Shown here piece after piece: positions 36,435-48,910 of a stretch of DNA of 64,000 bases. The position numbers were made by a program, and so were the translations under genes. Position 1 is the first letter of the stretch, and each line of letters opens with the position of its first letter. The DNA is from Strongyloides papillosus (taxonomy: Eukaryota; Nematoda; Chromadorea; Rhabditida; Strongyloididae): the NCBI GenBank assembly GCA_005656395.1, contig SRSI01000020.1, positions 682,001 to 746,000 on the forward strand, written 5' to 3'. The notes under the pieces are model-generated. The model did not search any database, was not told the origin of the DNA, and saw nothing but the letters and a program-made list of their open reading frames with translations.

Positions 36435-37070
36435 ACCATTTGGTAAGAGTTTATTGAATTATGGTTAACAATTGCACGAAGACTTTTTTCATATAGATCT
36501 TTTGATTGTATTCCATTGAATTATTTCCATTAAGAGTATTTCTAATCACTGACAAAAAGTACTATTTTAAGACAGCTAGAAGAATAAGTAATCATAATCT
36601 CCTTGAAATATAATTCGGATAAAGAATTTCTTGAAAATTTTTTTTTATAATTACTAAAGGAATATTAAATTTTTGTTCATTGAAAATCAAATGATACTTT
36701 GAAAGAATTTTACAAAGTTTTTCCTTTAAAATATACTAAAATTAAAATAAAAACACATTTTTTGTAATAGCTTTATTAATATAAAGAGTATTAGAGATAG
36801 ATTTTACATATATTGGCAAAAAAAAATTTAAAATGTTTAGTTAAAAAACAAAAAAGTTATTAAGTTTTGAAGTATTTTAATATTGTCACTTAAAAGCTTG
36901 TATATTTTAAATGCTGGATTATACGCAAATTTTTAATATACAAATATTATGAAAAGACGACAAGAAATATGAATTATAAAAAATTTCAATATATTAATTA
37001 GTATAATAAAAAATTAATAAAATTATTTCATATAATTTTAATGTTGTTGTCAATAGCATAAGACACAATA
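36435..37070. other. intergenic, upstream of sideroflexin
   Basis: About 640 bases of A/T-rich DNA; must contain the sideroflexin promoter. No ORF supported. Confidence 0.45.
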
Positions 37071-38208
37071 ATGCTCTCCTGGTGTCATCCAAATTCACCT
37101 AAAGTTGTTGATTTGGAAAATAAACCAAATATTTTTGGAAGGAAATGGGATCAAAGTAAATTTACCGGGCGTCTTAAACATTTTATAACGGTTGTGAATC
37201 CCCTAAATTTATTAGTACCTGATAACAAACTATTAGAGTGCAGAAAAGTAGTTCTTGACTATAAGTAAGAAAAAATAAAATTTATTGTAGTTAATAATAA
37301 TTAATCAATGTAATTGTAATAATTTTAGGAATGGTATAATTGACAAAAATTTGACAGTAGATGAATTATGGAGAGCAAAACACCTTTTTGACAGTGCATT
37401 CCATCCTGAAACACATGAACTATCAAACTTTTTTGGTCGTTTTAGTTGCCAGGTGCCAATAAATACATTTATTCATGCTGGAATGTTGACATTCTATAAA
37501 CATCCAGCTTCTGTCATATTTTGGCAATGGCTCAATCAAACGTCAAATGCATTGTTAAATTATACAAACAGAGCTGGTATTGATGATGATACAAGATCAC
37601 GAATATTTAATAGTTATTTATTGGCAACCGGTGGTGCATTATCGTCATCATTAGGATTAAATTATTTATGTAGAAGAGCTGTAAGTTATCCGTATATTTT
37701 ATTTATTTTTTTTATTATACTAATTAATATAAATGATTTATTATGATAGAATTTTCATACACTCATTAATAGGATGGTACCATTTGTGGCTATAGCAATT
37801 GCCAATATTATTAACATTCCTACTATGAGATATAATGAATTTACAACAGGAATAACGATCAGAGATGAAAATGATAATAAAATTGGTACAAGTACAGCTG
37901 TTGCAAAAATGGCCATTACGGCAGTCATAATTGGAAGACTTTTCATTGCTTTCCCTGACATGTGCTTATCACCGATATTTGTTGATTGGATTTCTAGACG
38001 ACCTTGGTACGCAAAAAATCGTTGGGTTTCTGGTCCAATTCAAACAACACTCGGATTTTTCTGCTTACTTATAGCAACACCAATTGGATGTGCCTTATTT
38101 CCTCAAGATTTGGAGACAACAATTGACAAATTAGAACCATCATTACAAGAGAAAATTAAAAAACTTAATCCAGAGCCAAAAAAGATTATTTTTAACAAAG
38201 GACTTTAG
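37071..38208 (+). CDS. SFXN: sideroflexin, mitochondrial carrier
   Basis: Exons 37071-37264, 37329-37691 and 37773-38208 (introns 64 and 81 nt) give 330 residues, as in human SFXN1 (322). Family hallmarks run the whole length. WDQSKFTGRLKHFITVVNPLNLL is near the N-terminus, followed by DELWRAKHLFDSAFHPETHE, GRFSCQVPINTFI..GMLTFY and ASVIFWQWLNQTSNALLNYTNRAG. After the third exon come VPFVAIAIANIINIPTMR (the conserved NIPxMR) and TPIGCALFPQ, ending in IFNKGL. The second donor must be CC|GTATAT at 37692, not the stronger-looking GTAAGT at 37681, because only the former keeps frame with VPFVA. Sideroflexins are inner-membrane amino-acid (serine) transporters feeding one-carbon metabolism. The short VSYP join replaces a slightly longer loop in SFXN1. 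Confidence 0.93.
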
Positions 38209-39255
38209 CCAACTAATATAATTAGTATAAATATTTAACTTTAATTATATAATTACTATTTTTATAATAATTTATCATATTAACTGAAAATATAACTGTT
38301 CATCAATTATGACATTTTATTAACTTATTCCTATAAAGATAATCTTATAATTTTTTTCTAAACACATAAGTATATCAAAATTATATAATAAACAGGAGCA
38401 TAGAAAAAGATAGCTGGAACGAAGGATTTTATTTATAATTAATTGGTTATTATGCTAGTAAAATAGTAATTAAAATTATTGTAAATCCATCTTTAATAAT
38501 ATTATTATGTCATTGATTAAAACAATTGAGGGATTAGTACTTTAATATAAGAAAAGTACAATTACTTAAATATTAATCATTTAAGTGTTTCCTTCCACAA
38601 TATTTTATAATTAATAGGATTTTTTGACAAAAAAGTATAAGAAAAAGATGTTAATGTTGTTAGTATATACTTCTAACACAGGAGGAAAGTGAAAGTATTA
38701 TGTCAAATGATAGGATCATATTATTTTCCAAAATAAGATATTCAAACATATATCCAGTTAAGTTAATCAGCACAAAAGTAAGTATTGATACAATTTTTAA
38801 TTCTTTCCTCTCCATTCTTCCTTCCATAATATCAATAAAAAATATAACAATAGATGTTGATACTAAAATATTGTAAAGTATTAGATTAATACTACTAATT
38901 ATACAGGTAAAGTAAGAACATACATGTAGAATTTCTTATACGATGTGTTTCATCATCGGAAATATGACGAAAAAAATAATAAAGATATGGGAAGATAAAA
39001 AATGTTAAACAAAATAATTTTGTTCCCTCTTGATGTTGAATTTTATTTAATAACATTATGATTTATTAAATGAATGATGTCAATTAGCTCTTCTCTTTGA
39101 TTGTAATATTTAAATTATATATCAAGACGTAAATTATCATATCAATGTTCTAAAAAATAGCTGTTCTTATATCTTTGATCATCAAATTGCTGTTAATTAA
39201 CTGGTAATTTAACTGTTTCAATTGTTTTATTTTTTTATAGCAACTATTAATCTAA
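38209..39255. other. intergenic
   Basis: About 1 kb of A/T-rich spacer downstream of sideroflexin. No gene recognised. Confidence 0.45.
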
Positions 39256-39516
39256 GCTTCTTTACCGTTACTTGTCGGCATTTCACCATACCACTTTAAA
39301 CATCTTGAGAGGGTATTGAAGCGTGTTTTTATTATATTAAGAAGCCGATTCACTTTTGATCTATCTCCTATTAAGGACATCTGTAAGCAGTCAACGCAAG
39401 CTACTTCTAGAACACCCGCAGTGTTCTTTTCAAATTTAATAAGTTACCTAAAAAATATTGAAAGCATAGACTTTGTTGTCAAACTTGTTGAACTATCCAA
39501 TCAAAATGGCAGATGA
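39256..39516 (+). pseudogene. coding-like fragment, unrecognised
   Basis: An 86-codon open frame with balanced codon use lies between a TAA at 39253-39255 and a TGA at 39514-39516. It contains GISPYHFKHLERVLKR and KDICKQSTQATSRTPAVFF. No ATG opens it, but acceptor-like sequence (TTTTTTTATAG at 39230-39240, or CTAAG at 39256) precedes it, so it could be a last exon. I found no upstream exon. It lies about 340 bases upstream of the bHLH gene on the same strand and could instead be a relic. No family recognised. Confidence 0.35.
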
Positions 39517-39554
39517 TCTATATACATTTTTCAAATATTTTTATAAATTAATAT

Positions 39555-39560
39555 CACCTG
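39555..39560 (+). promoter_or_regulatory. E-box CACCTG upstream of bHLH gene 1
   Basis: A CACCTG hexamer lies about 300 bases before the start codon of the achaete-scute-type gene. Class I/II bHLH dimers bind this CANNTG core, so auto- or cross-regulation is conceivable. A single hexamer is weak evidence. Confidence 0.2.
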
Positions 39561-39656
39561 CTTTTTAATGCTTGAAGGATACGTTCCCTTGAGATATGGA
39601 AATGTTGTGAAATATTATGTACAACATTTCCTCTATCCCTTTTTTGCCTGCTCCCC

Positions 39657-39664
39657 TATAAAAA
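39657..39664 (+). promoter_or_regulatory. possible TATA box of bHLH gene 1
   Basis: TATAAAAA preceded by a short C-rich run (GCCTGCTCCCC) that is rare in this A/T-rich DNA. It lies about 195 bases before the ATG at 39858. The A/T background makes chance matches common. Confidence 0.25.
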
Positions 39665-39857
39665 TTGATGGCCTTTAAAAGAGTATGGAAGTTTGAATAA
39701 AAAAAAGGTGTATGCAGTGGATTATGTTATGACAAGGGCATATACATAAGATGCTTCTATTGACCCATTCTTGTGTGGACCGCCTTCCATTACAAGTATT
39801 TAAGATAGTTAAGGATCATGAAATACTATTATTTGATATTATATTTTTATTTTAAAT

Positions 39858-40442
39858 ATGGATACGTATATTCTTACCAATTCATCATCTATTAAAAAAG
39901 AAGGTTCTACATTACGTTCAAGAATTTCAAAAGTTCATCATTCTTCATCATCGTGTAGGGTGAATAAAAAAGTTCCCGATCAAGTTGAAAAAAGAAATGA
40001 AAGAGAACGTAAACGAGTTCAACAAGTTAATCTAGGATATATTAAACTTGGAGAACATGTTCCAAAATGGCGAACAAATAATAAAAAATTATCAAAAGTA
40101 GAAACACTACGTGAAGCTGCTAAATATATTCAATATTTGCAAAATTTACTTAAGGAGTCAACAAATAACTATAATAATGATGTTCAAGTTTTGAAACAAA
40201 ACAACAATTTTAATACATCATTCTCATCATCATCCTCTGATAACGAATCATTTTATCAAACATCTGAGGTATCTTCATATACTACATCAACAGGTACTTC
40301 AAATTCACCTATTACACAATATTATGACAACCAAAATGTTGTTCTTTCAAACAACTATCAACAAATAATTCAACAAAATTATTATCCAAATTATCAAGGA
40401 TTTTCATATTCCAATATGAAAAGTGATGATAGTTATTATTAA
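39858..40442 (+). CDS. achaete-scute-type bHLH transcription factor 1
   Basis: Single-exon ORF of 194 residues. The basic region [16 protein letters not shown] at about residues 46-61 is followed by helix 1 and a short loop ([14 protein letters not shown]), then helix 2 ([18 protein letters not shown]) to about residue 98. The RNERER.RV..VN and [13 protein letters not shown] signatures are those of the achaete-scute family, neuronal and other fate determinants that dimerise with Daughterless/E proteins on E-boxes. Upstream of the domain is an EGSTLRSR motif shared with the second bHLH gene at 45108-44518. The C-terminal half is Ser/Thr/Tyr/Asn-rich and probably an activation region. Its C. 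elegans counterpart would be in the hlh-3/hlh-4/hlh-14 group; I cannot say which. It converges with its paralogue 4.1 kb away. Confidence 0.92.
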   Translation: MDTYILTNSSSIKKEGSTLRSRISKVHHSSSSCRVNKKVPDQVEKRNERERKRVQQVNLGYIKLGEHVPKWRTNNKKLSKVETLREAAKYIQYLQNLLKESTNNYNNDVQVLKQNNNFNTSFSSSSSDNESFYQTSEVSSYTTSTGTSNSPITQYYDNQNVVLSNNYQQIIQQNYYPNYQGFSYSNMKSDDSYY

Positions 40443-43400
40443 TTAAAAATCATAATATTATTAATTAAATTATATTAAATTTCTACGGGTTGGTTCTTTA
40501 TAGAATTAACAAATAAAAGTTTTTTTTTTAATTTTTTTAAACTCACTAATTAAACAATAAAAGTTTATTAAAGTTCATAATTATCTAACTTCTGTTATCT
40601 GAATTATCCAATTACGCAATAACATTTAACAAAAATGTTAAACTTTTTTTTACTTTATATCTAAAGTGTTATAAAGTATATGAAGGTACAATAAACATCT
40701 GGTGTGGTATGGTAAAATTAAATGTTTTATTATAATAAGACTTCTATGATATACAATTTCATATCTCATATTTTAATAAACCATATATTAATTGGTGGAT
40801 AATTATAAATATGGTTGTGATTATGTAAAAGATAAATACTATATCAATTGAAGTATGATAGTATTTTTTTATTTTTATTTTTCTTACATCTGCTACCTAT
40901 CAATTTGTTTAATACCTCTAATTAACTCTCAAACTACTTCTGGATGATTATTACATAATTACTATAAAGCATGAGTCCTATAAATATGAAAATTAATTTG
41001 AAAAATATGTATTTATTATTCATTAATGTACCTTTTCTTTATTAACTTATTTTGTTGATATAAAATGAAAGTTTTATGAAGCATGATTTGATCAATTATT
41101 TATAGTTTAACTAATTATTCAAGCGAGTACAATTGTCAGGTCATGGAATAAATGTCAATTTCAATTGACTTCTTTTTATTAGTAATTGTAATAATATAAA
41201 TTTACTATAATATTCAGATAAAGGTTCATAAATTTAAAATAACCATGGCACTTTTTTAATCACCTTCTTTCAAAAGATTGAAAGTTTTTTTCCTTGCCAA
41301 TTTTTTTATTTATTCTTTATTCACTTACTTGACATTTTGCTATTTTCTTTTTTATTCTTTCTAACAAATAATTGAAGGATATATCATTTTTACATAAAAT
41401 TTAAAGATATATTTTTAATTACTTCTAATGGTATCAAGAAAAGTAAAGGTTACAAAGTGTGTTTAACTTTATCAACTTCAAAATTACATATGTTTCTTTT
41501 GCGGTATCAAAGATATTTGTAAATATATATAAACATGCATTAAAAATAATTGAATGTATCGGTTAATGGCATTTTAAGTACCAATCCTCTTCTCCCCTTT
41601 ACTGTACTACTTGAAGAGTATTAGCGGCAAAGTTAAAAGAATATCCATTTAATGATATCTTAAAGTCTCCTGATCAAATAATGTAAAATCAAAAATACAT
41701 TCATTTATCTTTGAAACGTAAAATACCATTTAAGTATAACAAATTTTTATGTTAAAATGACATTTTATATTTTTAAAAATTATTAATTTTATTAAAAATG
41801 AAATATACTTAAAGAGTTTGATAAAATTTATCTTCAAGGCCATTTATGGTATCTGTTAATATATTTTAAGTATCATTTAAATGGATGTACTAGTTAGAGT
41901 TAGGTACAGGGAAATTTATAACAATAGACTTTTTCTTGGCAACTTTCAGTCCTGATTTATACACAGAAGCTTACCATGTTAATTGGGATTATAAATATAA
42001 TTCTTTAAAATACGATTTCTTTTTAAAATTTTAGATAGTGATTTGTGTATTGTAAAATGAAATAAAACAATCATAATGGAATATAAGCTATTTTCTTTAT
42101 TTTATTAGTGTATATCTTCTCTTCTTGTAAAATTACAATAAGAAGCTTGTAATATAATTTACTTTTGGGATTTGCCGAAATATATCTAATAAAGAAAAAA
42201 GATGAACTCTTGAAATGATGTCAATACACTTCTTATCCTTTTCAATAGGTAGATTAACAACATTTTTATACTACTTAAATACCAATATCGGCATCTTCCT
42301 GCCACTTTATAAAAGCGTAATTATGCCGCTAACGGTAATTCGGTTATGATCCTTTAAATACATACATATACATTATATCTTATTTTTTTATTATTTAAAA
42401 TTAATAAAGAAATAGAACCATATAGATAGTATCATTAATAATAGGAGATGGTCCATAAAAGGTATAATCGGTTATGTTTTTATTTTACCTCATTATAACA
42501 TTCATTCATCATAAGAAAATAAGTAATTTGATATAACAATTATCTTCAAAAACCAACAGGTTATATTTCATTTTTAGCACACCTTAATTTGCCGACCATT
42601 TCCTTTGAGGAAGAGAGGTTCTTTTAAGATTTATGACTATTTAAAGTTAGCTAATTGAACAAGGACACAAACATATATAAGTTAATTAGAAACTTTTCTA
42701 AATATTTTACTTATATTATATAAAGAGTTAATCAACATTCGGCATCATCTTAAAGACATTATTTTTTAACAACATTTCATTATTTACCAAAAATTAAAGG
42801 TTCATTTAATGTAATTGTACGTTTAATGATTATTTATACCAAAATTGTGATTGGTAGTAGTTGAAAAAAAGGTAATGAGTCAAATAGTTTTAGGAACAAG
42901 TAATAGTTACAATCATAATTAAATATTTTATCTTTGATGACTACCGATTTTGGATGTTTCTTTAATGATGACACTTTTAATATTCCCATAACATGACAAT
43001 TTACTCTTCTTACATGACAGATGCCATATTGTTCAAATTTTATCATTAAACATTACATATATATTTATTTATTTTTTATAACAAAAAAAAGAAATAAAGT
43101 AAAAATTAATTTTATACCATTTATCATCAAAAAAGTACAAGAAAAAAGAAATATTCATTTTATGGATAAAATTTAAAAAAAAAAAAGAATATATTATTGG
43201 GTGAGAAAAAATTTGAAAAAAATATTTATTAGTCTTTTGTTAGAGAAAAGATAATGTCATATTTATCCATTCACAATACATCATTCACAAAATCTCAATC
43301 CATGATTAAATTATTTATAATGAAATTTAATTTTTAAATATTGATAGTTAAAATCCAATTAATCATTCTCTAAATCTATTTAAATAGAATGATTTTTATG

Positions 43401-44517
43401 AAGTAGATGGTAGATGTTCTTCATACATCATTAATAGATTTTATAATATAATATTTCTTCCTAATTTACTCTTCATGTGATGTTCCGGTTCAAATAATGA
43501 AAGTAAGAAGGAGGATATAGAGGATTGAATGAGTGTTAGTTGAGTGAAGATATATAATAGTTTTTGGTTGTTGAATAAAATATAAGAATAATTAAGTTGA
43601 ATGAAGATGAAGAATAGTAAAAAGATTAAAGAAAGTTAAAAAAGAATGGAATGAAGATTTGAATTAATGGTTAATTGGAAATGTAAGATAACATTTGTTT
43701 TATGTTTATATATCAAATTTATATAGAAAGTGTTAGATGTCATTAAAAAATTTTTTTTCTCTTCTTTTTTAAGATTGATTCTTGATTGAATCTGTCATTT
43801 CATCTTTAGAGTTCATATATCTTTATTAATTTTAATTGTAGAAAAAACAATACTTCATTTTTAATAATATCTAGATTAGTAATTATACTTTTTTGTTTAT
43901 ATTCTTAATTCAACATTACAGAAAATCAAAAATGCCATAATTGTAAAATCATAACATAAAATAGAGAAAATAATGAATGAATATGATTTGATACAAAAAT
44001 TACAGTTCGAGAGTAATTTTATCTTTACATACTACAATCATACCATCTTCCAGATGTTGTTAGCTGTGTTAAATATCTTTTTACAATAATACCATTATTT
44101 CCTTTTAATGATATTAAAAGCATTACATGTATATTTGTTTGTGTGAAGGACGTTTATGAATTTGTTAGATTATGCTGATAACTATTAATATAGCAAAATA
44201 ATAATTTGCTAACTTTTTATAGCAGGTGTAATAAAGTGATATTTATTAAATTTTATTAGCTTTTCTTGCGCAATAGAAAAAAGTTTATTGTAATAGGATT
44301 ATTATTACTATTTTAAGATTAATTTATAAAACATAAAAAGATATGTTTATATAGGTATAATTAAGAAAATGAGAAATTATTTTATTTGAGAAAACATAAA
44401 ATATTGGCCCGTATATAAAAATATAATCTACAATAATAAATAAATAATAACTAAATAATAAAAATAAATATAGTATAGTATAATTTTCATATTTTTTTTC
44501 ATGATAAGTGAAAGTAC
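40443..44517. other. gene-poor interval between the two bHLH genes
   Basis: About 4.1 kb without a supported gene, bounded by the 3' ends of two convergent achaete-scute-type paralogues. A 70-codon ORF at 43046-42834 (minus; contains CHVRRVNCHVMGILK) is the only stretch with some coding flavour, and it resembles nothing known. The interval may hold shared enhancers. Confidence 0.45.
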
Positions 44518-45108
44518 TTAATAATAGTTTGATGCATTTTGTTGAATGTATGCTGGATACATTGCTGTTATATTATTACTTTGTTGATTGTTTATTGTTG
44601 TATAACCTCCATAATATGGTGATGGTGTAGATGAAGAGTATGTTGGTGATACATTAGTAGAATTTTGATGATCATAGTAATTTATAAAACATGACTGTTG
44701 AAGTTGTCCATTATTCGAAGTTGGTGGTATGACATATTCATTGTCAGATGATATTGATAATGAAGAATATGTTAATGAATTTTCATCTATACACGATTGT
44801 GTATCTTTATTTGTTGATGATTCATTGCTTTTTAATAATGTTTCAAGATACTGAATATATCTTGTTGCTTCACGAAGTGTCTCTACTTTTGATAGCTTCT
44901 TATTTTTTGTTCTCCATTTTGGGACATGTTCACCAAGTTTAACAAAGCCGAGATTAACTTGACGTACACGTTTTCTTTCGCGTTCATTTCTTCTTTCAAC
45001 TTGTTCAGGGATTTTTTTTCCTTCATTTATATGAGTTGATTTAGTAACTCTTGAACGAAGTGTTGAACCTTCTCTTTTTTTATCAATAATCTGAGAAGTT
45101 GGTGTCAT
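44518..45108 (-). CDS. achaete-scute-type bHLH transcription factor 2
   Basis: Single-exon ORF of 196 residues, a clear paralogue of the gene at 39858. It shares the pre-domain REGSTLRSR motif, then [59 protein letters not shown] at about residues 35-93. The basic region and both helices are intact. The tail is Ser/Thr/Tyr/Gln-rich and ends in NASNYY, while paralogue 1 ends in DDSYY; both tails contain a YYD.QN element. The shared flanking motifs point to a lineage-local duplication with inversion. It lies tail-to-tail with paralogue 1. A TATA-like stretch (TTTATAAA) lies about 105 bases upstream at 45211-45218. Confidence 0.92.
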   Translation of the reverse strand: MTPTSQIIDKKREGSTLRSRVTKSTHINEGKKIPEQVERRNERERKRVRQVNLGFVKLGEHVPKWRTKNKKLSKVETLREATRYIQYLETLLKSNESSTNKDTQSCIDENSLTYSSLSISSDNEYVIPPTSNNGQLQQSCFINYYDHQNSTNVSPTYSSSTPSPYYGGYTTINNQQSNNITAMYPAYIQQNASNYY

Positions 45109-48100
45109 CCTTAGAGATTAAAAAGAAAATAATATATAAAAAAATATTATAATAATATAGAAATAAAAAGTAAAGTTCAAGAATTGTATATTACTTCTCT
45201 ATATATAGTGCGTTTATAAAAACTGTAGGTGGAGACAAAATAAAAACTCAACCCTCATTTAATAATTATAATGAATAATGTGGTCAACCTAAAACTGCCC
45301 TCTATATCTTTTGTGACAAGTTATCTTTCTCTAATATAAAAATATATATTATTTTACTTTCTTGAAAAGGAGAAAGTTAATTAATTCAAAAAAATATTAC
45401 TGGTATTTGAAATAATATAATTTCTTGACAATCATGCCATTAGAAATAAACCTAGAGGAATGATAATTGAAAAGGATATCCTGAACATATGTTTTTACAG
45501 GTAATATGACACAACAATTAAACTGTACTATTAATCGTTAGATGCCGCAAGATAACAATTAAAAGATTAAACCTAAGAACCACAGGGTGTAGAATTAAAC
45601 TTTAATAGCTTCTACTAAAAAAATAAAAGGTGCCGTCATATTTTTATAGATGAAGAATAAAATATGATTTGATTGTCCTCATATTTAGTAAATTTATTAA
45701 AGCATCTGTTGATAATTATTAAAGAATGTAAGGTGAAAAGAAATATAACCGAATTAGGATGCATGCTTCAACACTCCTCATCAATGAAAGAAACCCGATA
45801 TTAAGATGAAATATTTGATATTATGAGAGTTGCGTGACACTCTCACCTTAATAATCATTATAATAAATTTCACTTCATTTATTTTACCATGATCCACTAT
45901 CTATAATATACTAATAATGATATATGTCACCAAATAAATAAATGTAAACATTTTTTTTCAATTTTAAAACAATACAAATGTACAATTATCTCTTTTTCTG
46001 CTTTTTTTATTTATTTACTTTTTGTATCTAAGTACATGATATTTTATTAGCTGTCCATAATAAATATTGTTATAGAATCAGTTATATATAATTGATAGGG
46101 TCATTAAGTACCAGACAGTAGTCATTAAACAAAAAATTATGATACAAATAAAATTGTATGAAACATCATTAATGCTTAGTGATCCTTAAATTTATTACCC
46201 ATATAAATAAGAGTTACTTTATTTAACCACTAACAATAATAAATTGATTATTCTATTATGGATATAGTTATGTTGTCAAGACAATACTCATTAATTTGTC
46301 ATATCATTAATAAAAAAAATATTTAATGTATTATCATTAAAAAAGTACAGTAATTCATTTAAATTAAGTTAATCTTAAACGATGTAAAGTATCTTATTTC
46401 ACTATTACTAACAGATTAATTTACTTATAAAAAAAGTTATTTATCTACCATTTATTAAATGTACACAAAAAAATATAAATATTAAAATAGGGTTAATAAA
46501 TTTAATTTAATGTTTATTTGCTTGACCTGAGAGAAAAAGTTTTGTTTTTTCTATCTATCTTTTTATTGGTAACAAACATTGGTGATAGTTAGAAAGAAAG
46601 TGGTATAATATCAAATATCAGGATTGAGGTAAACATAATTAATTCAACTACCTAATTTAAAGATAAAGAAAGATAGTTGTTAATGTATTAACACGCGATT
46701 TTGTCTTAATAATATATCATTTAGTTATACATGAATTATAAATATATTATTTATTCAAACCCTAAAATCATCAGCTTCTTTCATGTATTAAGATATCTAA
46801 TTTATGTCTTAAAATGGTAATTAGGTATTATATTAAATAAAATCAGCTTTTCTTCTGACAAACAAGGAAAAGATTAGCATTTAAATTAAAATAAATCTTG
46901 TATTATTAATAATTTTTTATCCTGACAAACATAATTACAGGGCAGAAAAGAAAAATAAAAAGTTTAATGATTATAAAACTTCCAATATCTTATGTAATAT
47001 TTTTCTAAATTAAAAGGTAATGTCACTTCTCTCTATCTTTATCTTTTTTTGACGGCAGCTGTCCTCGAAAAGGATGAAGTTTCGTGCTGATTATTAGTAA
47101 TGAAAAAGAAAGTGTTGGATGAAAATTTCTTCTTTATATTTAAATACTTTCATTAGTCAACTTCAATTATTGTTACAATTATTTTTATAAAAATTTTTGA
47201 AAACAATTTTATTTTAAAAGAACAATAGAAATTATAACTATTTCCGGATCATGAGGACAATAGTGTTTTTGTGGGAAAGGAGAAAAGAAAAAACAACAAT
47301 AAAAGACAATACAAGCATTAGAATGGAGGAGTTAATTATCTTTATTAATGATATGGTACTCAATAATACTATTGAAAAGAATAATATCATAACTAAAATG
47401 AATGTATTATTAAAAATGTCCCTCTTAATAAAAAAATGTATTGTTTTGTTATAGTAGTCCAATTACATAAAGATAATCTATCTTAATGACCCGTGTCAAA
47501 ATTTTTTAACAATACTAGTATAATTTTAAGATCAACTAACAAAGTTACATCAGATGCCAATGGAGTTTGGAGAGTAACGGTTAATAGGATTATAGTAATC
47601 TTGTAATCAAATGTTCTTGTAATATAATAATCCGTATTATTTGGAAAATGAAGACAAATTGATACTATTTTACTTTTAGGAATTAAACAATGTCATCTAT
47701 AATAAAAACATCAACTTTGGGACTTGTTAAGAGCACTTTATATTTTGAAATCCTGGATCAAGGTTAAACTATTGAATAGGATTAAATTTTTAACTTTTTT
47801 CTCATCTTATAACGGTTTAAATATTATATTTAATCAATATGATTGTGAATGAATAGAAAAAATAAGTGTATTATGGTATTAAAACTTTTTTCTTTATTTG
47901 TGATTAAAATGACCTCTGAACATAATGTAAAATTTTTATTGATTATTAAGATCAAATTAATTAAAAAAAGTACTTGTCAAAAGAAGTAATTTGTCAAATG
48001 ACGAAACTCTATAAAATTTATTTTTTTACTTTTTAATAAAATTTTTGTTTTTAAAAGTTATGTAACAACAGTGCATTCATGAATTTTTAAGAACAGATAA

Positions 48101-48500
48101 TTAATGAAAATTGATCATTTCTTGAATATATATACATGTGTGCATAGTCAAATGAAAAGTTTTATTTTTAATATACTTGTTTTTGAAGCACCATTATAAG
48201 GCAGTAACAATTTATAATTGTGTGTTATATAAAGATTGAAAATAGATTGTATTTTATTACATGTGTGTGCATGCGTCGACAAAAATTAAATTATTTTATA
48301 TCAATTAAAATTATATTATATATTACCTCTTAATTTAAATTTTACGGTTTTATCTTATAATTTTCTATATATTAGATTATTTTATCCAAATATATTTGTT
48401 TTCTACCTTAAAATATATTTTATAAGTATAACTTGTTTATTACTGTAGATATTTATATATAATAATAATTTCTAGACTGCAAGCTTAAAAAGTACATAAC
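45109..48500. other. gene-poor region
   Basis: About 3.4 kb of A/T-rich DNA. At 47238-47462 both strands are open (a hydrophobic minus-strand and a Lys-rich plus-strand translation); neither can be supported. No RNA gene or repeat array recognised. Confidence 0.45.
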
Positions 48501-48910
48501 ATGATTGGTCTGATGAATTGTAACGATGCTTCTGATTCAGTGGAGTTTTACTCTGCACCTTCTTGTAAAAAAATCTCAACAGCTGAGGATACAAAATTGT
48601 TTACAGAATATAAGGATAAGGTACATATTGAATATAGAGAAGGTATGATTTTTAATTTCCAATTTTTTTAATCAAAATTTTTTATTTTATAGATGGTAGA
48701 AAGATGATTGATGGTGATTGTGAAGAAAAAAAGGCAGCAGATAAACTTTGGAGTGAACTTATAATGAGAAAGACAATTGATAGAAACTTTTCACTATCCA
48801 GAGAAGAAGTAGAAGAAGAAAATGAAAATAATAAGGATAAAAATAAAAAAAATAAAAAATGTGATAAACACGAGAAAAAAAAATGTCACTGTGAAAAAAA
48901 TAGTAAATAA
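48501..48910 (+). CDS. small protein with Lys-rich, Cys/His-containing tail
   Basis: Exons 48501-48642 and 48693-48910 join across a 50-nt intron (G|GTATGA...TTATAG) in phase 1 to give 119 residues. The first half is mixed (NDASDSVEFYSAPSCKKISTAED). The middle is helical and charged (KKAADKLWSELIMRKTIDRNF). The last 35 residues are an acidic-to-basic run ending in CDKHEKKKCHCEK, with Cys and His that could bind a metal. No signal peptide or known domain. The clean intron and a change in composition from the spacer support a real gene; function unknown. Confidence 0.6.

Noticed and set aside
42834..43046. 70-codon minus-strand ORF with a CHVRRVNCHV segment
   Set aside because: Slight coding flavour but no homology, and it lies in A/T-rich spacer; left unannotated.
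47238..47462. Small ORFs on both strands (67 and 74 codons)
   Set aside because: Both translations are A/T-codon dominated and mirror each other; no start context, intron or family support.
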